A stretch of DNA of 45,633 nucleotides from a virus, in the IMG/VR virus record IMGVR_UViG_3300040959_000565, positions 1-45,633 of that record; one strand, written 5' to 3'. Positions within the stretch are counted from its first letter, which is position 1. The number at the start of each line of letters is the position of its first letter. The translations under genes and the position numbers were made by a program. Shown one piece after another: positions 33,501 through 40,844 of the stretch. Below the pieces are notes generated by a model that saw only the letters and a list, made by a program, of their open reading frames with translations, did not search any database and was not told the DNA's origin.

Positions 33501-34256
33501 ACCTGCAGCGTTCTCGTTTGAAGACCCTTGTGCATTATCTTGTAATGATGAGTCTTCTGAATTAGAAATAAGTTTCTCTTCTATTTTTAGACCAATTCTA
33601 TATGATGGTCTTGAACTATACTTTTCTAATAGTAAATGTTGTTTTGGAACCTTTACAAAGAAACCTCTTGTAAAGATAACACCTTCATCAATCTCTGCTC
33701 TTGAACCAACTCCGATTGAGTTGTTTGTTGATGGAAGGACTTTAAATTCGTTGTTGTTTGCAGATACAACAGAGTATGCACCACCTGAATCTACAGTTAC
33801 TTCCTGTAGTTCCTCACCTGCAGTGAATGTGTATTCGTTGTTAGTACCTGAAGTTAAATACTTAAAGAAGATGGTTAATTCGTCATCGGATGTTTTTGCA
33901 GAAGAATCTATAACCTTTGCAACAACACCTGAAGTTTTACCACGAATTAGTTTACCATGGAATGATTCTCTATATGTTTCGACAACGTCATCACCATTAG
34001 TATTTGGATTCTCAGTATCTACTTTTGCATAGTAAAGTTCTAAGTCAATACCTGACTGAACACCTGCAACAATAGAACCTTCTTTAAAGAAATGTCCACC
34101 AAGTCTTTCAACTTGGTTCTGAAGAATTGATTGTGACTGAGTTAACTCTCTTGCTTGTAGAGGTCTTCCAGCTCTGAAGAGAACCTTATGAAAGTTTTTA
34201 TCTTCAGAGTAGTCATCGTAGTATGGTGATATATTTAAATCAGTTTTTTCTGGCAT
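27552..34256 (-). CDS. Giant DUF4815-type baseplate/tail structural protein (2234 aa)
   Basis: Largest gene of the window. The N-terminal part has the DUF4815 pattern (ISPYYDDYSEDKNFHKVLFR, AGRPLQARELTQSQSILQNQ, GGHFFKEGSIVAG), known from structural proteins of marine T4-like phages. Several beta domains follow. Around residues 1540-1605 there is a proline-rich hinge (many PP pairs, a PPPPPQPPELPP stretch). The C-terminal part opens with WADPLAQSFLVDAKGGVMLS and SSIDLFFKTRDENLPVSVQV, a recurrent block in such proteins. In T4 this genomic slot holds gp9-gp12. A role as peripheral baseplate/fibre-anchor protein is inferred. Weak AATAAATA promoter overlaps a hairpin just upstream. Confidence 0.85.
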   Translation of the reverse strand: MPEKTDLNISPYYDDYSEDKNFHKVLFRAGRPLQARELTQSQSILQNQVERLGGHFFKEGSIVAGVQSGIDLELYYAKVDTENPNTNGDDVVETYRESFHGKLIRGKTSGVVAKVIDSSAKTSDDELTIFFKYLTSGTNNEYTFTAGEELQEVTVDSGGAYSVVSANNNEFKVLPSTNNSIGVGSRAEIDEGVIFTRGFFVKVPKQHLLLEKYSSRPSYRIGLKIEEKLISNSEDSSLQDNAQGSSNENAAGADRFQVNLTLAKFTIDTQTDANFIELIRVNQGIIELQISNPIYNTIEKTLARRTYDANGDFVVRQFTQSLREHLDDTTNRGFYPVGSGGKEDKFVMQVSPGKAYVRGFEIDKTGTTTIPFSKARSTKSLSNAKSPIRLGNKLRVSNAHGLPEVIQGVNSTGITPYKFCKLWPSVVAVDGTENSEDFIGYARVRDIELHDGSDTSGVYASNSEYDLSMFDIKMFTKLPYASHTGTAQAGDKITGSATGATGIVAYDNNSDALYVHDVVGSFSTNDVLSSEGAGNFACSISGTPRNYNIDRTRSITQTPTNGSRETFTADINTDAVKILTGTLVFGASSTAVSGVGTLFASELKEGDIIVNPLGGQELIVSSITNDISLTLTSNSTNAYQGNVERRRVKLIDQDQTVNIFSWPRDWVKDHTADLVKVKRQTVQTIGASGNVTIAQTEGTFEDQNTDNFSIAVIDVSSASAPTFSAGDTLNIEDYEDTSPTQNGDGQSITLTGFGAANENVVLRITYSVLIADPTPRTKDLNKGRALRVSGDRNDSYTGVYGSSFRDKEVSLGIADVFKIRGIYEGVGGTPVTPNASLTDEVGTFQLHEVLVGQTSNARAVLIDYNSGGTSYWYMISGRFQENEFVVGQDSLAQATLTDVSQGSPNITSRYFFDDGQRDGYYDICKLVRKPAEPAPNNQILIVFDQFSHGDGDFFDVTSYSVPYKDIPVYSANKVDLGGLEPDGTYELSDALDFRPVVGQLYDIDLSTNPDLSSVSDISTAIEYAPFSYEKGRSYLSSRDKESTNTGYNYDTNPSLPGTPVTGSSVQGDIEFYVGRIDKLFLHKSGKFQISSGEPALSPTKPKGVDGAIEMFELTIPPFTKNLKNIRVRSQDHRRFTMKDIGKINQRVTNLERVTSLSLLEKDTQTKQILDGDGFDRFKSGFLVDNFRGHRVGDVNHPDYKNSVDSQLGVLRPQSYSQFFDIGFKSATSQNFKKTGDLLTLPYTEVTFVNQDKASRAINVNPYHVFAFIGDVKLTPETDVWNDSERLPEVRVNREGNFDAVLAENANSLGTVWNAWQTTWVGQPQTISTEITASSNGSWSGDPTQGGEWVPGLQVSREITETPEIQTRTGVSTSVVEDFVESRNDRLVSVSIIPFIRAKTIEIDATNLKPDTWHYVYFDDVPVGSYVRPFSSAYAQDGSSTTLGKGVKTDGNGRLRAYFELPNSDAQRFPTGQRELKLTSSKYNERSPSSAGTGIYQAQGLLQSNQTEIVSTRNGRVVTERLSGERNFSTRGEVVNATNIDTTAPAIPQPPTIPNEPPEPPIIIDPPVLPPEPPVVPPVIIQTPPPPPQPPELPPFEFDFDFPIFDIGNDFNFVWADPLAQSFLVDAKGGVMLSSIDLFFKTRDENLPVSVQVRTMVNGYPGPNVVPFSTVTKNPSEINLSQDGSTATTFTFESPVFLETNQEYVFVVYSNSNEYEVFHSRMGETDLATGQTISGQPYAGSLFKSQNNSTWTAAQEDDLKFHLRACKFDTSVSGYLEFENLDLPNAKLQNNPIETVSGQTYVKVYNYTHGMYNTSSNVTISGVTGDRTGSVLEIQNAIDSGSLPSDGTYDIVHGGTVGSDSVTITTNGSGDVTENGIAFEIKVETLSGSADITRTRILQAGSGHAAGDIITCTIGSTFSFTVTLVTVGDTLGGIPIDAINQTFTSIGSTFTMDTFRVTPDISGYDFVSDYSASESTIGGGDEVYSTRNYYYDTLHTVIPNVTPEDCFISVHKVGTPMNSPEGYINGTVYNRRTAGEIIALNDNVFFSYPSVVASRINEQNEMSSNRSFRCALQLVSGNSNLSPVVDLSSLGAIAIANRLNGLNSSDAETIAISTESEGEDNAMCYITKKVNLKAPASGLRVTADIFRPATTDVKVMYKIIKNDEESAIDDIGFEFFNGDGSPDTVIDADARNFKEYEFSADDLPEFSGFIIKIVGRGYNTSTVPLVSALRCIAVA

Positions 34257-34273
34257 GTCCTATCTCTTTATTA

Positions 34274-34303
34274 TATTTATTCGTCCCCATAAAGAGGACG
34301 AAT
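34274..34303 (-). terminator. Hairpin with overlapping promoter variant between gp8-like and DUF4815 genes
   Basis: Inverted repeat ATTCGTCC (34279-34286) / GGACGAAT (34296-34303) with a 9-nt loop, placed 3 nt after the gp8-like stop. On the minus strand it is followed by AAATATAATAAAG and not by a U-run, so termination may be weak. AATAAATA (34274-34281), a late-promoter variant, overlaps the hairpin's distal arm. Confidence 0.45.
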
Positions 34304-34305
34304 GA

Positions 34306-35775
34306 TTACATTTCAACAATCAGTTTGATATCTTCAATCTGATCAGCGGCACGTGTTACTGCACCTCTGTTTTCAATGTACATAATCTTCCCTGTAAATC
34401 TTTCTACTTCAGGGTGAGTTGTACTCACGGCACTTCCACCAGTTGTTGCAACCTGTACACCGTCAACATAGATAGTGTCACTATTTGCGAAGTCAACATA
34501 TTGACCACCTGAGTTTGCAACTGGAATGTGTGATACAACGTTAGTTGATGCATCAACTGATACTACTCTTGATACTGCAACACTTGAACCGTTTGAGTTT
34601 GCATTCATGATGATATCATCAACACTAATGTTACCCACTGATGATACAGTGATTTGATTGTATGCAGTAAGTGAATCACTTGTTGATACAGTTGTTGTAC
34701 CTTTAGCAAATGGGTCTTGAATTAAACCAATTCTTCTAAAATCGTTATCTGTTGGGAAGTCACCTGAACCTTCGTTGAACTCAAGTCTTGAGTTAACGAT
34801 AATATAGTTACCACCAAGTTCTTCAACTGGATTAGCACCATGTCCATAAATGGGTGAAATAATTACTTTTGCAGTTGCGTTTGCACCTGAACCAATACCT
34901 GTGATTCCATTGATATCAATTGATGCACGTTTGTAACCTGAACCTGCAGTTGTTACAGTGATATGAGTTACAACATTACCTGAAACATGAACTGTACATT
35001 CACCGTTTTGACCGTCTCCTAGGATTGCAACACCAGTGTAGTCGTTATCGTTATAACCTGACCCATTGTTTGTTACTTCAATGTGATGGACAGCACCATC
35101 AACTGCTTGGTTCTCAACATCCCATAGAGATGAACCATCATCGGTGGCAGCAGTACCGATTCCTGTTTCACCATCTACTTCAGTTTGAGCACCTAATGTC
35201 TTAACTGGAATAAAATCGTTTGTTACGAATTTGATTGTATCGGATGCACCGATTGTGTACATATACTTCCATAGGTAACCTCTACCTCCAGCTGCACCTG
35301 TATCAGATGTTTCAACTAATGCAGTAGGACTTGTACCTGTTGGTTTGACTGTTGATGCAACTACAGCACCACTTGAATCTCTACCAGTTCTAATACACTT
35401 GTAGACGTGATACTCATCTGTAATTATATAAAATCTTGAGTCGTATAAGTTAGTTGCACCTGATGCTACTGCAGGATTTGAAGTTGAAATATCATGTTGG
35501 TATTCATCATATGATGTTGAACCTGTTGAATCGTAGTTTCTTCTTACCAAACCATGTGTCACGTCAGAAGGTGCAACCTTCTTAAGTGCAATCATGTCTG
35601 CAAATGCATCTATCTCTTCACCAACTGCATTAGCAGGTGAAGGGGGTGAATTTTCATCAGTCCAATCGAATGAACGTCCTATAAAAATATACGTTGATGA
35701 AGCTGATTCATCAAAGTCTTCTTTGAATTGTCTCGCATTATGAGTACGAAACTTTTCGGTTATAATTGCTGCCAT
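34306..35775 (-). CDS. 8: Baseplate wedge protein, gp8-like
   Basis: 489-aa structural protein of the type annotated as gp8 in marine T4-like phages. The N-terminus (MAAIITEKFRTHNARQFKED) is the family signature, followed by YIFIGRSFDWTDENSPPSP and the DMIALKKVAPSDVTHGLVRR block. Residues 230-300 contain the GSGYNDNDYTG / GSGYKRASIDI repeats of a GSGY beta module found in several marine baseplate proteins. T4 gp8 is 334 aa, so this is an expanded form. The gene follows the 1488-aa protein in the same order as 7-8. AGGAGA and a perfect TATAAATA lie upstream. Confidence 0.8.
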   Translation of the reverse strand: MAAIITEKFRTHNARQFKEDFDESASSTYIFIGRSFDWTDENSPPSPANAVGEEIDAFADMIALKKVAPSDVTHGLVRRNYDSTGSTSYDEYQHDISTSNPAVASGATNLYDSRFYIITDEYHVYKCIRTGRDSSGAVVASTVKPTGTSPTALVETSDTGAAGGRGYLWKYMYTIGASDTIKFVTNDFIPVKTLGAQTEVDGETGIGTAATDDGSSLWDVENQAVDGAVHHIEVTNNGSGYNDNDYTGVAILGDGQNGECTVHVSGNVVTHITVTTAGSGYKRASIDINGITGIGSGANATAKVIISPIYGHGANPVEELGGNYIIVNSRLEFNEGSGDFPTDNDFRRIGLIQDPFAKGTTTVSTSDSLTAYNQITVSSVGNISVDDIIMNANSNGSSVAVSRVVSVDASTNVVSHIPVANSGGQYVDFANSDTIYVDGVQVATTGGSAVSTTHPEVERFTGKIMYIENRGAVTRAADQIEDIKLIVEM

Positions 35776-35802
35776 TTCTATCTCCTAAGATATTTATCTA
35801 AC

Positions 35803-35810
35803 TATTTATA
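35803..35810 (-). promoter_or_regulatory. Late promoter TATAAATA upstream of the gp8-like gene
   Basis: Perfect octamer in the gap after the 1488-aa gene, 27 nt before the ATG. A GATAAATA (35791-35798) lies downstream of it, closer to the gene. Leadered arrangement with AGGAGA. Confidence 0.7.
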
Positions 35811-35813
35811 TAC

Positions 35814-38800
35814 TTATGCAGACTTTACATAAGTACTAAATGCAATATTTGTTCTTTTTCTCTCATGAAGAGGGTAATCAGGTATTACAGTATCAGGATA
35901 GTAGTAACTAAAGTCTGATATTCGGATACCTTCTGATTTGGATTCTTCTTTTAGGAATGCACCTGTTCCATCTTCTAGTATAAAATCATCAGAGTCAGTC
36001 TCATCTTTTAAGTAATAAGCGATGTTATATGTCCTCTGACCTTGAATAGTATTTAGTGTACGGAATGTATGTCCCAGTGGAACAAACGTACTGATATTAT
36101 TCTCTGAAGACTGTTCATGTACAAGTACACTGCCGTCTTCCATAATTATTCTATGATAATCTTCTGTATATATTTCATTATCAAATAAGTCAATTGACCT
36201 TTCTGAAACGAAGTACTCAAACTCTACTGGTTCTGTTGCAGATTCTAGTGTTGCAATGTCGCCATCTTCCAGTAACATTCTGTCACCGTTACAATCTTTA
36301 ACTATAGCATGTTCGTTTGGTTCAAATCGTAAATAGTGAACATGTTCTTCCATCTCAATTCTACCACCATCCTCTAAGACTAGTATCTCATCTTCTTGTG
36401 TGAAGACTGAGAAAATCTTACCTTGGTCTGAAGGTCTTCTTTCAGGAACCAAAGCAAAAGAGTTGATAGGTGTCAAGTATTCATCATTATCGTCTGCACG
36501 ACACAAGTTCAAGACTGTCATTGCATCGTCAAGTCTTGGTGAATACTGTGTTGGTGTATGTGCAAATGAGTTTATAACAGTAACATTAAAGTGTCTGTTC
36601 TTATGAGAAGTGTCGTAGAATTCTGATGCTTCACCTTGTGATGGCAAGTCGACACCTGCAGGGTTGGTAATACTGTCAACACCAAGCACAGTTCCAGTTG
36701 TTACATCACCATTTACATCTGTAACTGCAGCCGTTGTAGTCAACGGATATGATACTGAAGTATCTACTGCAGGAGTGTTGTCTTCGAGTCCTGCATTTAA
36801 CAATACAACTAATGGGTCAGGTGAAGTATCTTCCATACGGAAGTAGTTGGTATCACCTAATCTCCAACCTGTTGTTTGTTCTTCTAATAATGGTTTACCA
36901 CCATCTTCAAATACGATATCTCCGTGTGGGAAGAAGTCATGTAGCTCAATCTCTCTTGATGAATTGTAGAATGCATCAGGGATATTTGTTGTGTCTCTAT
37001 CTAATAATAGATAATCTAATCTTTCATCAGGGATGTCTTCGATGTGGTCTGTATCATTAATGAGGATTCTACTTCCATCCTCATAAAGCAGTTGTCCCTC
37101 ACCTGTGTCACCGTGAATGATGATAGTAGGACGGAATATAACTTCAACGTTTAGTGAGTTATCTACATCGTCTCTTGTTTCAATGTTAACGTTCTGCAAT
37201 GAATCGTCTGCAGAAATGATACCTGCAGTTTCATCTGAAACCACAACGTTTTTAATTGCAACTTCACCAAAGAATATGTGACCTGCAGGGTGAAGTAAAT
37301 CTTTAACAGCACTTCTCCACTTATTAATTGATTCACCAATCTTGACAACATATGAGTGTGTCTGATAGAATAAACCATCGTGGATGTTTGCTGCTGATGC
37401 ATCAAGTGTACTCTTATCTCCTAAGAGTTGTTCTTCAATAAGACCTTCACCACCGAAGTTACCTCTACCATCAAATCTATTATTTTTTAATACAACGAAT
37501 GAATCTGTAAGATTGAAGTTAACAGTTTCTTCGTCTAAGAAGTCACCATTTAAATCAGTGTATACAAGGATATGTCTGTCTGCATCATAAGATAAAACGG
37601 TTGCAGTTGTGCCTGATACTGCACCTGTTAATTCTATACCTGTTGTTAAATTTGTTGTCGGTGTTTTGATTAACATTGGGTGATGTGAGGATGGTGCAAT
37701 AAGACCGTCTTCACTAAAGTTATAACCCTGTTCTTCTACGTTAACTGAACCTACACCACCGATAGTACTTGACCATGCAAATAGTTTTGCACCTGTACCA
37801 CTAGAAACATTAACCTGTTCCATAGTTTGTGTAGTTTCAGATGTTCCACCAACAATTTGTTTACCAGCAAGGAATGTACCTGTATCAGTTGACCTTCTTG
37901 CAACAACTAAACGACCTTCTTTCTTTTCTATTCTAATAAGAAGACCTGTTGCAGTAGTTACTCCTGATTCTGATTGATTTACCTGTTCACCGATTTGATA
38001 CCCTGTAGCATCTTCTACATAAACGTATCCGCCTGGATACACTTTTGGTATCTTTCTATAACCGACACCTTCATCGATTATGTTGATTGTTCTGATTGCA
38101 GAGTTTGTTGTTTCTAAGTTTGCACGTGTACCATCTTCGTATACTAGATTGTTAAACTCTTGATAGATGTCTACTTGTTGTCCTACACTCAACCCACTGT
38201 TGAATGTAATTCTATCGTTTTTCTTTGCATATCCATAAGTGACATCTGCTTCTTGGTATTCGATACCATCAACAAACACTCTAACTTTTTGGTCATTAAA
38301 GATTAGTCTGTTACCGTAATTGTCTCTACCATTAAATAGTGTTTGTCCTGCAGTTGCAGTGAATTCAAATTGTCCATACACATCTTTGTTCTCTAAGATG
38401 ATTTCATCACCAACTGAACCGATAACAGCATGTGCATTACTACCGCCAGTTTCCCTGTTGTCAAATACAACTAACTGTGGTAAACCAATTTGAAGAATAG
38501 AGTTATCAGTAAGTGCAAGTGGTTTACTTACAATCATCGATAGTCTATCTTCTGCAATAGAAACTACCTTTACTCTTTGAATGTTTGTACCAAATACTTC
38601 TTGTCCTACTCTGATTGAACTGTCTAGTTCAGTAGAAAACATTAAGTGTGTTGATGATTCTGAATATTCTGTTACACAATATGAATTGTCTTCGTATTGT
38701 ATTTCAAAACCATCTTCAGTTATCATTTGGTCTACTGTGCCTTCTGTTACAGCAGAATATGTGTTATAATAACCATTACCACCATCTTCGATATAGATTT

Positions 38801-40280
38801 TTTCTATACCGCCAGAATTTACTGCATCAACAATTGTTTTTGCTGTTACAGCATCTTTATCTCTATTACCACCAACGAAATCTAATCTGTTATTAATTTC
38901 ATACAGAGAACCTCTATCGTTGTTCTCTGAAATTAACCCTTCACTTACCCTTCTTATTATTGTACCATCAGGTACATCTGTTTCTAATCCAGTTCCATGT
39001 GGTGAACTAAGTCTTTCTAATACAAGTGTTGCAGATTCTATAATTTCAATAATACGATATTGTGTACTGTGATTATCGAATTGAACAATGTCACCTCTAT
39101 CAAAGGTTCCAATGTAATTTGCTGATAGAGTGCTGATTCCTACTTTTTGTTTGTCTGCAAGTACAGCACCTGCAGTCACTGATTGTACTACTGTCTCTAA
39201 TACAATGTTATCACCTTCATCTGTAACGAAGTATATTGATGACTTATCAAAGTTCACATCATTGATAACACCTAAGACACGTGCAGTAACATTGGTAACA
39301 CCATCTCTATCTACTAGGTTTACAATTGAACCTTCAGTGAATGTACCAATATGATTGTCTGTAATTTCTATTGAATAGATACCCTTATCTGTTTCTAAGT
39401 TGTAGACGTTCTCTACGATTGACTCTGCTTCAATAAAATCAGAACCTTGTGTGTATTGTACAATTTTATCTGTTGCAGAAGGGATAAGATTTTCATTATC
39501 CATTCTAACAACCATACGTCTTTTCTGACTATGGTTTGATTCTGATATTTGAATGGTTTGGTCAAAGGGGTATCTAATTTCTGCATCTTCTCCGTAGAGA
39601 ATACGCATGAGGAACTTTAATGATTCCTCTGTACCCTTCTTCTTGTATAGGGTACTAATGTTCTTAATTGCAAGTCTTTTATTCAGAACATTGTTGATGT
39701 TCAAAGACGGCACAAAATCTTTTTGAAAGTATTCTAAGAAAGATTCTGTAGTATGGTCAATATCTGAATAATCTAAGAGACGATTGTTTGCAAGGATAGT
39801 GTTCTCTTTAAACGATTTAACCTTTGCAGTAAAGTTACCATCTCTACCAGTAACCGTTTCTCCTTTTGAGTAACCATTACCTGAAATTGTTTTTAGGTAT
39901 AGTGTCTGACCATTTACAACTTTAACTTCTGCAACGGAACCACTAACGGAACCATAAACATACTCTCCGATTTGGAAAGGAGTTACTTGAACACTACCAC
40001 CATTTAATTGTTTGGTTTTCTCCTGTACAATCTTAGAAATATAAGCATCAGGAGATGGTGCAACGGTATAGGGTTCCAAAAGAATGGAACCCTGCCCGTC
40101 TTCTAAGACAATATCCCCAATCTCCTCAGGAGATTCAAGGACTAATATTTCTGCTTCTAGAAACTCAAAGTATGCCTTCAAAAACTGTTCAAGTGCAGGT
40201 GACTCCTCCCTTACAAATTCAGGTAAGAGAGAGGGTAATCTGTGTGACAGTTTGTCGACAATTAAGTTTTCGTGAGACAT
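35814..40280 (-). CDS. Large baseplate wedge protein in gp7 position (1488 aa)
   Basis: The N-terminus (NLIVDKLSHRLPSLLPEFVR, then FLKAYFEFLEAE) and the block NVLNKRLAIKNISTLYKKKG followed by TEESLKFLMRILYGEDAEIR (about 195-235) match large structural proteins that sit between gp6 and gp8 in marine T4-like phages. T4 gp7 is 1032 aa; direct similarity to it is not evident, so gp7 is a positional suggestion. Downstream are many beta modules and at least eight copies of a short [VIL]-x-EDG-x(2-5)-[IL]-x-E strand motif, concentrated in the C-terminal third (about 1060-1445). Probably an extended wedge that connects hub and periphery. Confidence 0.78.
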   Translation of the reverse strand: MSHENLIVDKLSHRLPSLLPEFVREESPALEQFLKAYFEFLEAEILVLESPEEIGDIVLEDGQGSILLEPYTVAPSPDAYISKIVQEKTKQLNGGSVQVTPFQIGEYVYGSVSGSVAEVKVVNGQTLYLKTISGNGYSKGETVTGRDGNFTAKVKSFKENTILANNRLLDYSDIDHTTESFLEYFQKDFVPSLNINNVLNKRLAIKNISTLYKKKGTEESLKFLMRILYGEDAEIRYPFDQTIQISESNHSQKRRMVVRMDNENLIPSATDKIVQYTQGSDFIEAESIVENVYNLETDKGIYSIEITDNHIGTFTEGSIVNLVDRDGVTNVTARVLGVINDVNFDKSSIYFVTDEGDNIVLETVVQSVTAGAVLADKQKVGISTLSANYIGTFDRGDIVQFDNHSTQYRIIEIIESATLVLERLSSPHGTGLETDVPDGTIIRRVSEGLISENNDRGSLYEINNRLDFVGGNRDKDAVTAKTIVDAVNSGGIEKIYIEDGGNGYYNTYSAVTEGTVDQMITEDGFEIQYEDNSYCVTEYSESSTHLMFSTELDSSIRVGQEVFGTNIQRVKVVSIAEDRLSMIVSKPLALTDNSILQIGLPQLVVFDNRETGGSNAHAVIGSVGDEIILENKDVYGQFEFTATAGQTLFNGRDNYGNRLIFNDQKVRVFVDGIEYQEADVTYGYAKKNDRITFNSGLSVGQQVDIYQEFNNLVYEDGTRANLETTNSAIRTINIIDEGVGYRKIPKVYPGGYVYVEDATGYQIGEQVNQSESGVTTATGLLIRIEKKEGRLVVARRSTDTGTFLAGKQIVGGTSETTQTMEQVNVSSGTGAKLFAWSSTIGGVGSVNVEEQGYNFSEDGLIAPSSHHPMLIKTPTTNLTTGIELTGAVSGTTATVLSYDADRHILVYTDLNGDFLDEETVNFNLTDSFVVLKNNRFDGRGNFGGEGLIEEQLLGDKSTLDASAANIHDGLFYQTHSYVVKIGESINKWRSAVKDLLHPAGHIFFGEVAIKNVVVSDETAGIISADDSLQNVNIETRDDVDNSLNVEVIFRPTIIIHGDTGEGQLLYEDGSRILINDTDHIEDIPDERLDYLLLDRDTTNIPDAFYNSSREIELHDFFPHGDIVFEDGGKPLLEEQTTGWRLGDTNYFRMEDTSPDPLVVLLNAGLEDNTPAVDTSVSYPLTTTAAVTDVNGDVTTGTVLGVDSITNPAGVDLPSQGEASEFYDTSHKNRHFNVTVINSFAHTPTQYSPRLDDAMTVLNLCRADDNDEYLTPINSFALVPERRPSDQGKIFSVFTQEDEILVLEDGGRIEMEEHVHYLRFEPNEHAIVKDCNGDRMLLEDGDIATLESATEPVEFEYFVSERSIDLFDNEIYTEDYHRIIMEDGSVLVHEQSSENNISTFVPLGHTFRTLNTIQGQRTYNIAYYLKDETDSDDFILEDGTGAFLKEESKSEGIRISDFSYYYPDTVIPDYPLHERKRTNIAFSTYVKSA

Positions 40281-40297
40281 CTAGAAACTATACCTTA

Positions 40298-40774
40298 TTA
40301 AGAGTTGTTGATTGTAGCACCTGAGTTTGCAACTGGTAACCATACGGAACCATTCCAAACTAAGATACAACCTTCACCCTGTGCATTCAACACGATTTGT
40401 GGTGCAGAAACACCTGAGTTGTGCCATGATGACACAGTGATGTTTGCTGCAAATGATGCTGCCATTCCTGAACAAGATAAGAACTTAATCTGACCTGTAT
40501 CTGTACCGTCATCTAATGTGAAAGCAACGTCTGCAGTGAATGATGAACCATCTACAATAGTTGTTGATGATGCAGCCAAGTCTGTCGCAGCTGATGATTC
40601 AGTTACGATGTCATTGATTGCAAGGTGAGTTGGTACGTTTTCAAAAAGTTGACCAATAGTCATCTTCTTGTTTACTGGTGTACCGCCAGGGTTATCTACG
40701 ATATGCAACAAATCATCTGATCCAATATCTGAATCTGCGACTGATGATAACGCACTAATTTTTTTATCTGCCAT
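40298..40774 (-). CDS. Small structural protein between gp6 and the gp7-position gene (158 aa)
   Basis: Begins MADKKISALSSVADSDIGSD and continues DDLLHIVDNPGGTPVNKKMT with IGQLFENVP, an opening common to phage structural proteins near fibres and baseplates. The C-terminal half is a compact beta domain ending SVWLPVANSGATINNS, similar to the tips of small tail proteins. A strong AGGAGG ribosome site precedes the ATG. Likely a minor virion protein; no specific function can be given. Confidence 0.8.
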   Translation of the reverse strand: MADKKISALSSVADSDIGSDDLLHIVDNPGGTPVNKKMTIGQLFENVPTHLAINDIVTESSAATDLAASSTTIVDGSSFTADVAFTLDDGTDTGQIKFLSCSGMAASFAANITVSSWHNSGVSAPQIVLNAQGEGCILVWNGSVWLPVANSGATINNS

Positions 40775-40844
40775 TCTATTTTCCTCCTAAAATCCAATTG
40801 AATGGGAAACTACTCAGGGGACTCCTGACCACGTGTTTCATAAG

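Noticed and set aside
33451-34032. 193-aa plus-strand open frame opposite the DUF4815 N-terminus
   Set aside because: It lies fully inside a well-supported gene, and its long open length follows from codon bias on the other strand. The same holds for the 201-aa plus-strand frame at 43274-43879 and the 200-aa frame at 21477-22079.
40775-40844. Terminator between gp6 and the 158-aa gene
   Set aside because: The only hairpin (TCAGG/CCTGA) has a 5-bp stem and no U-run on the minus strand.
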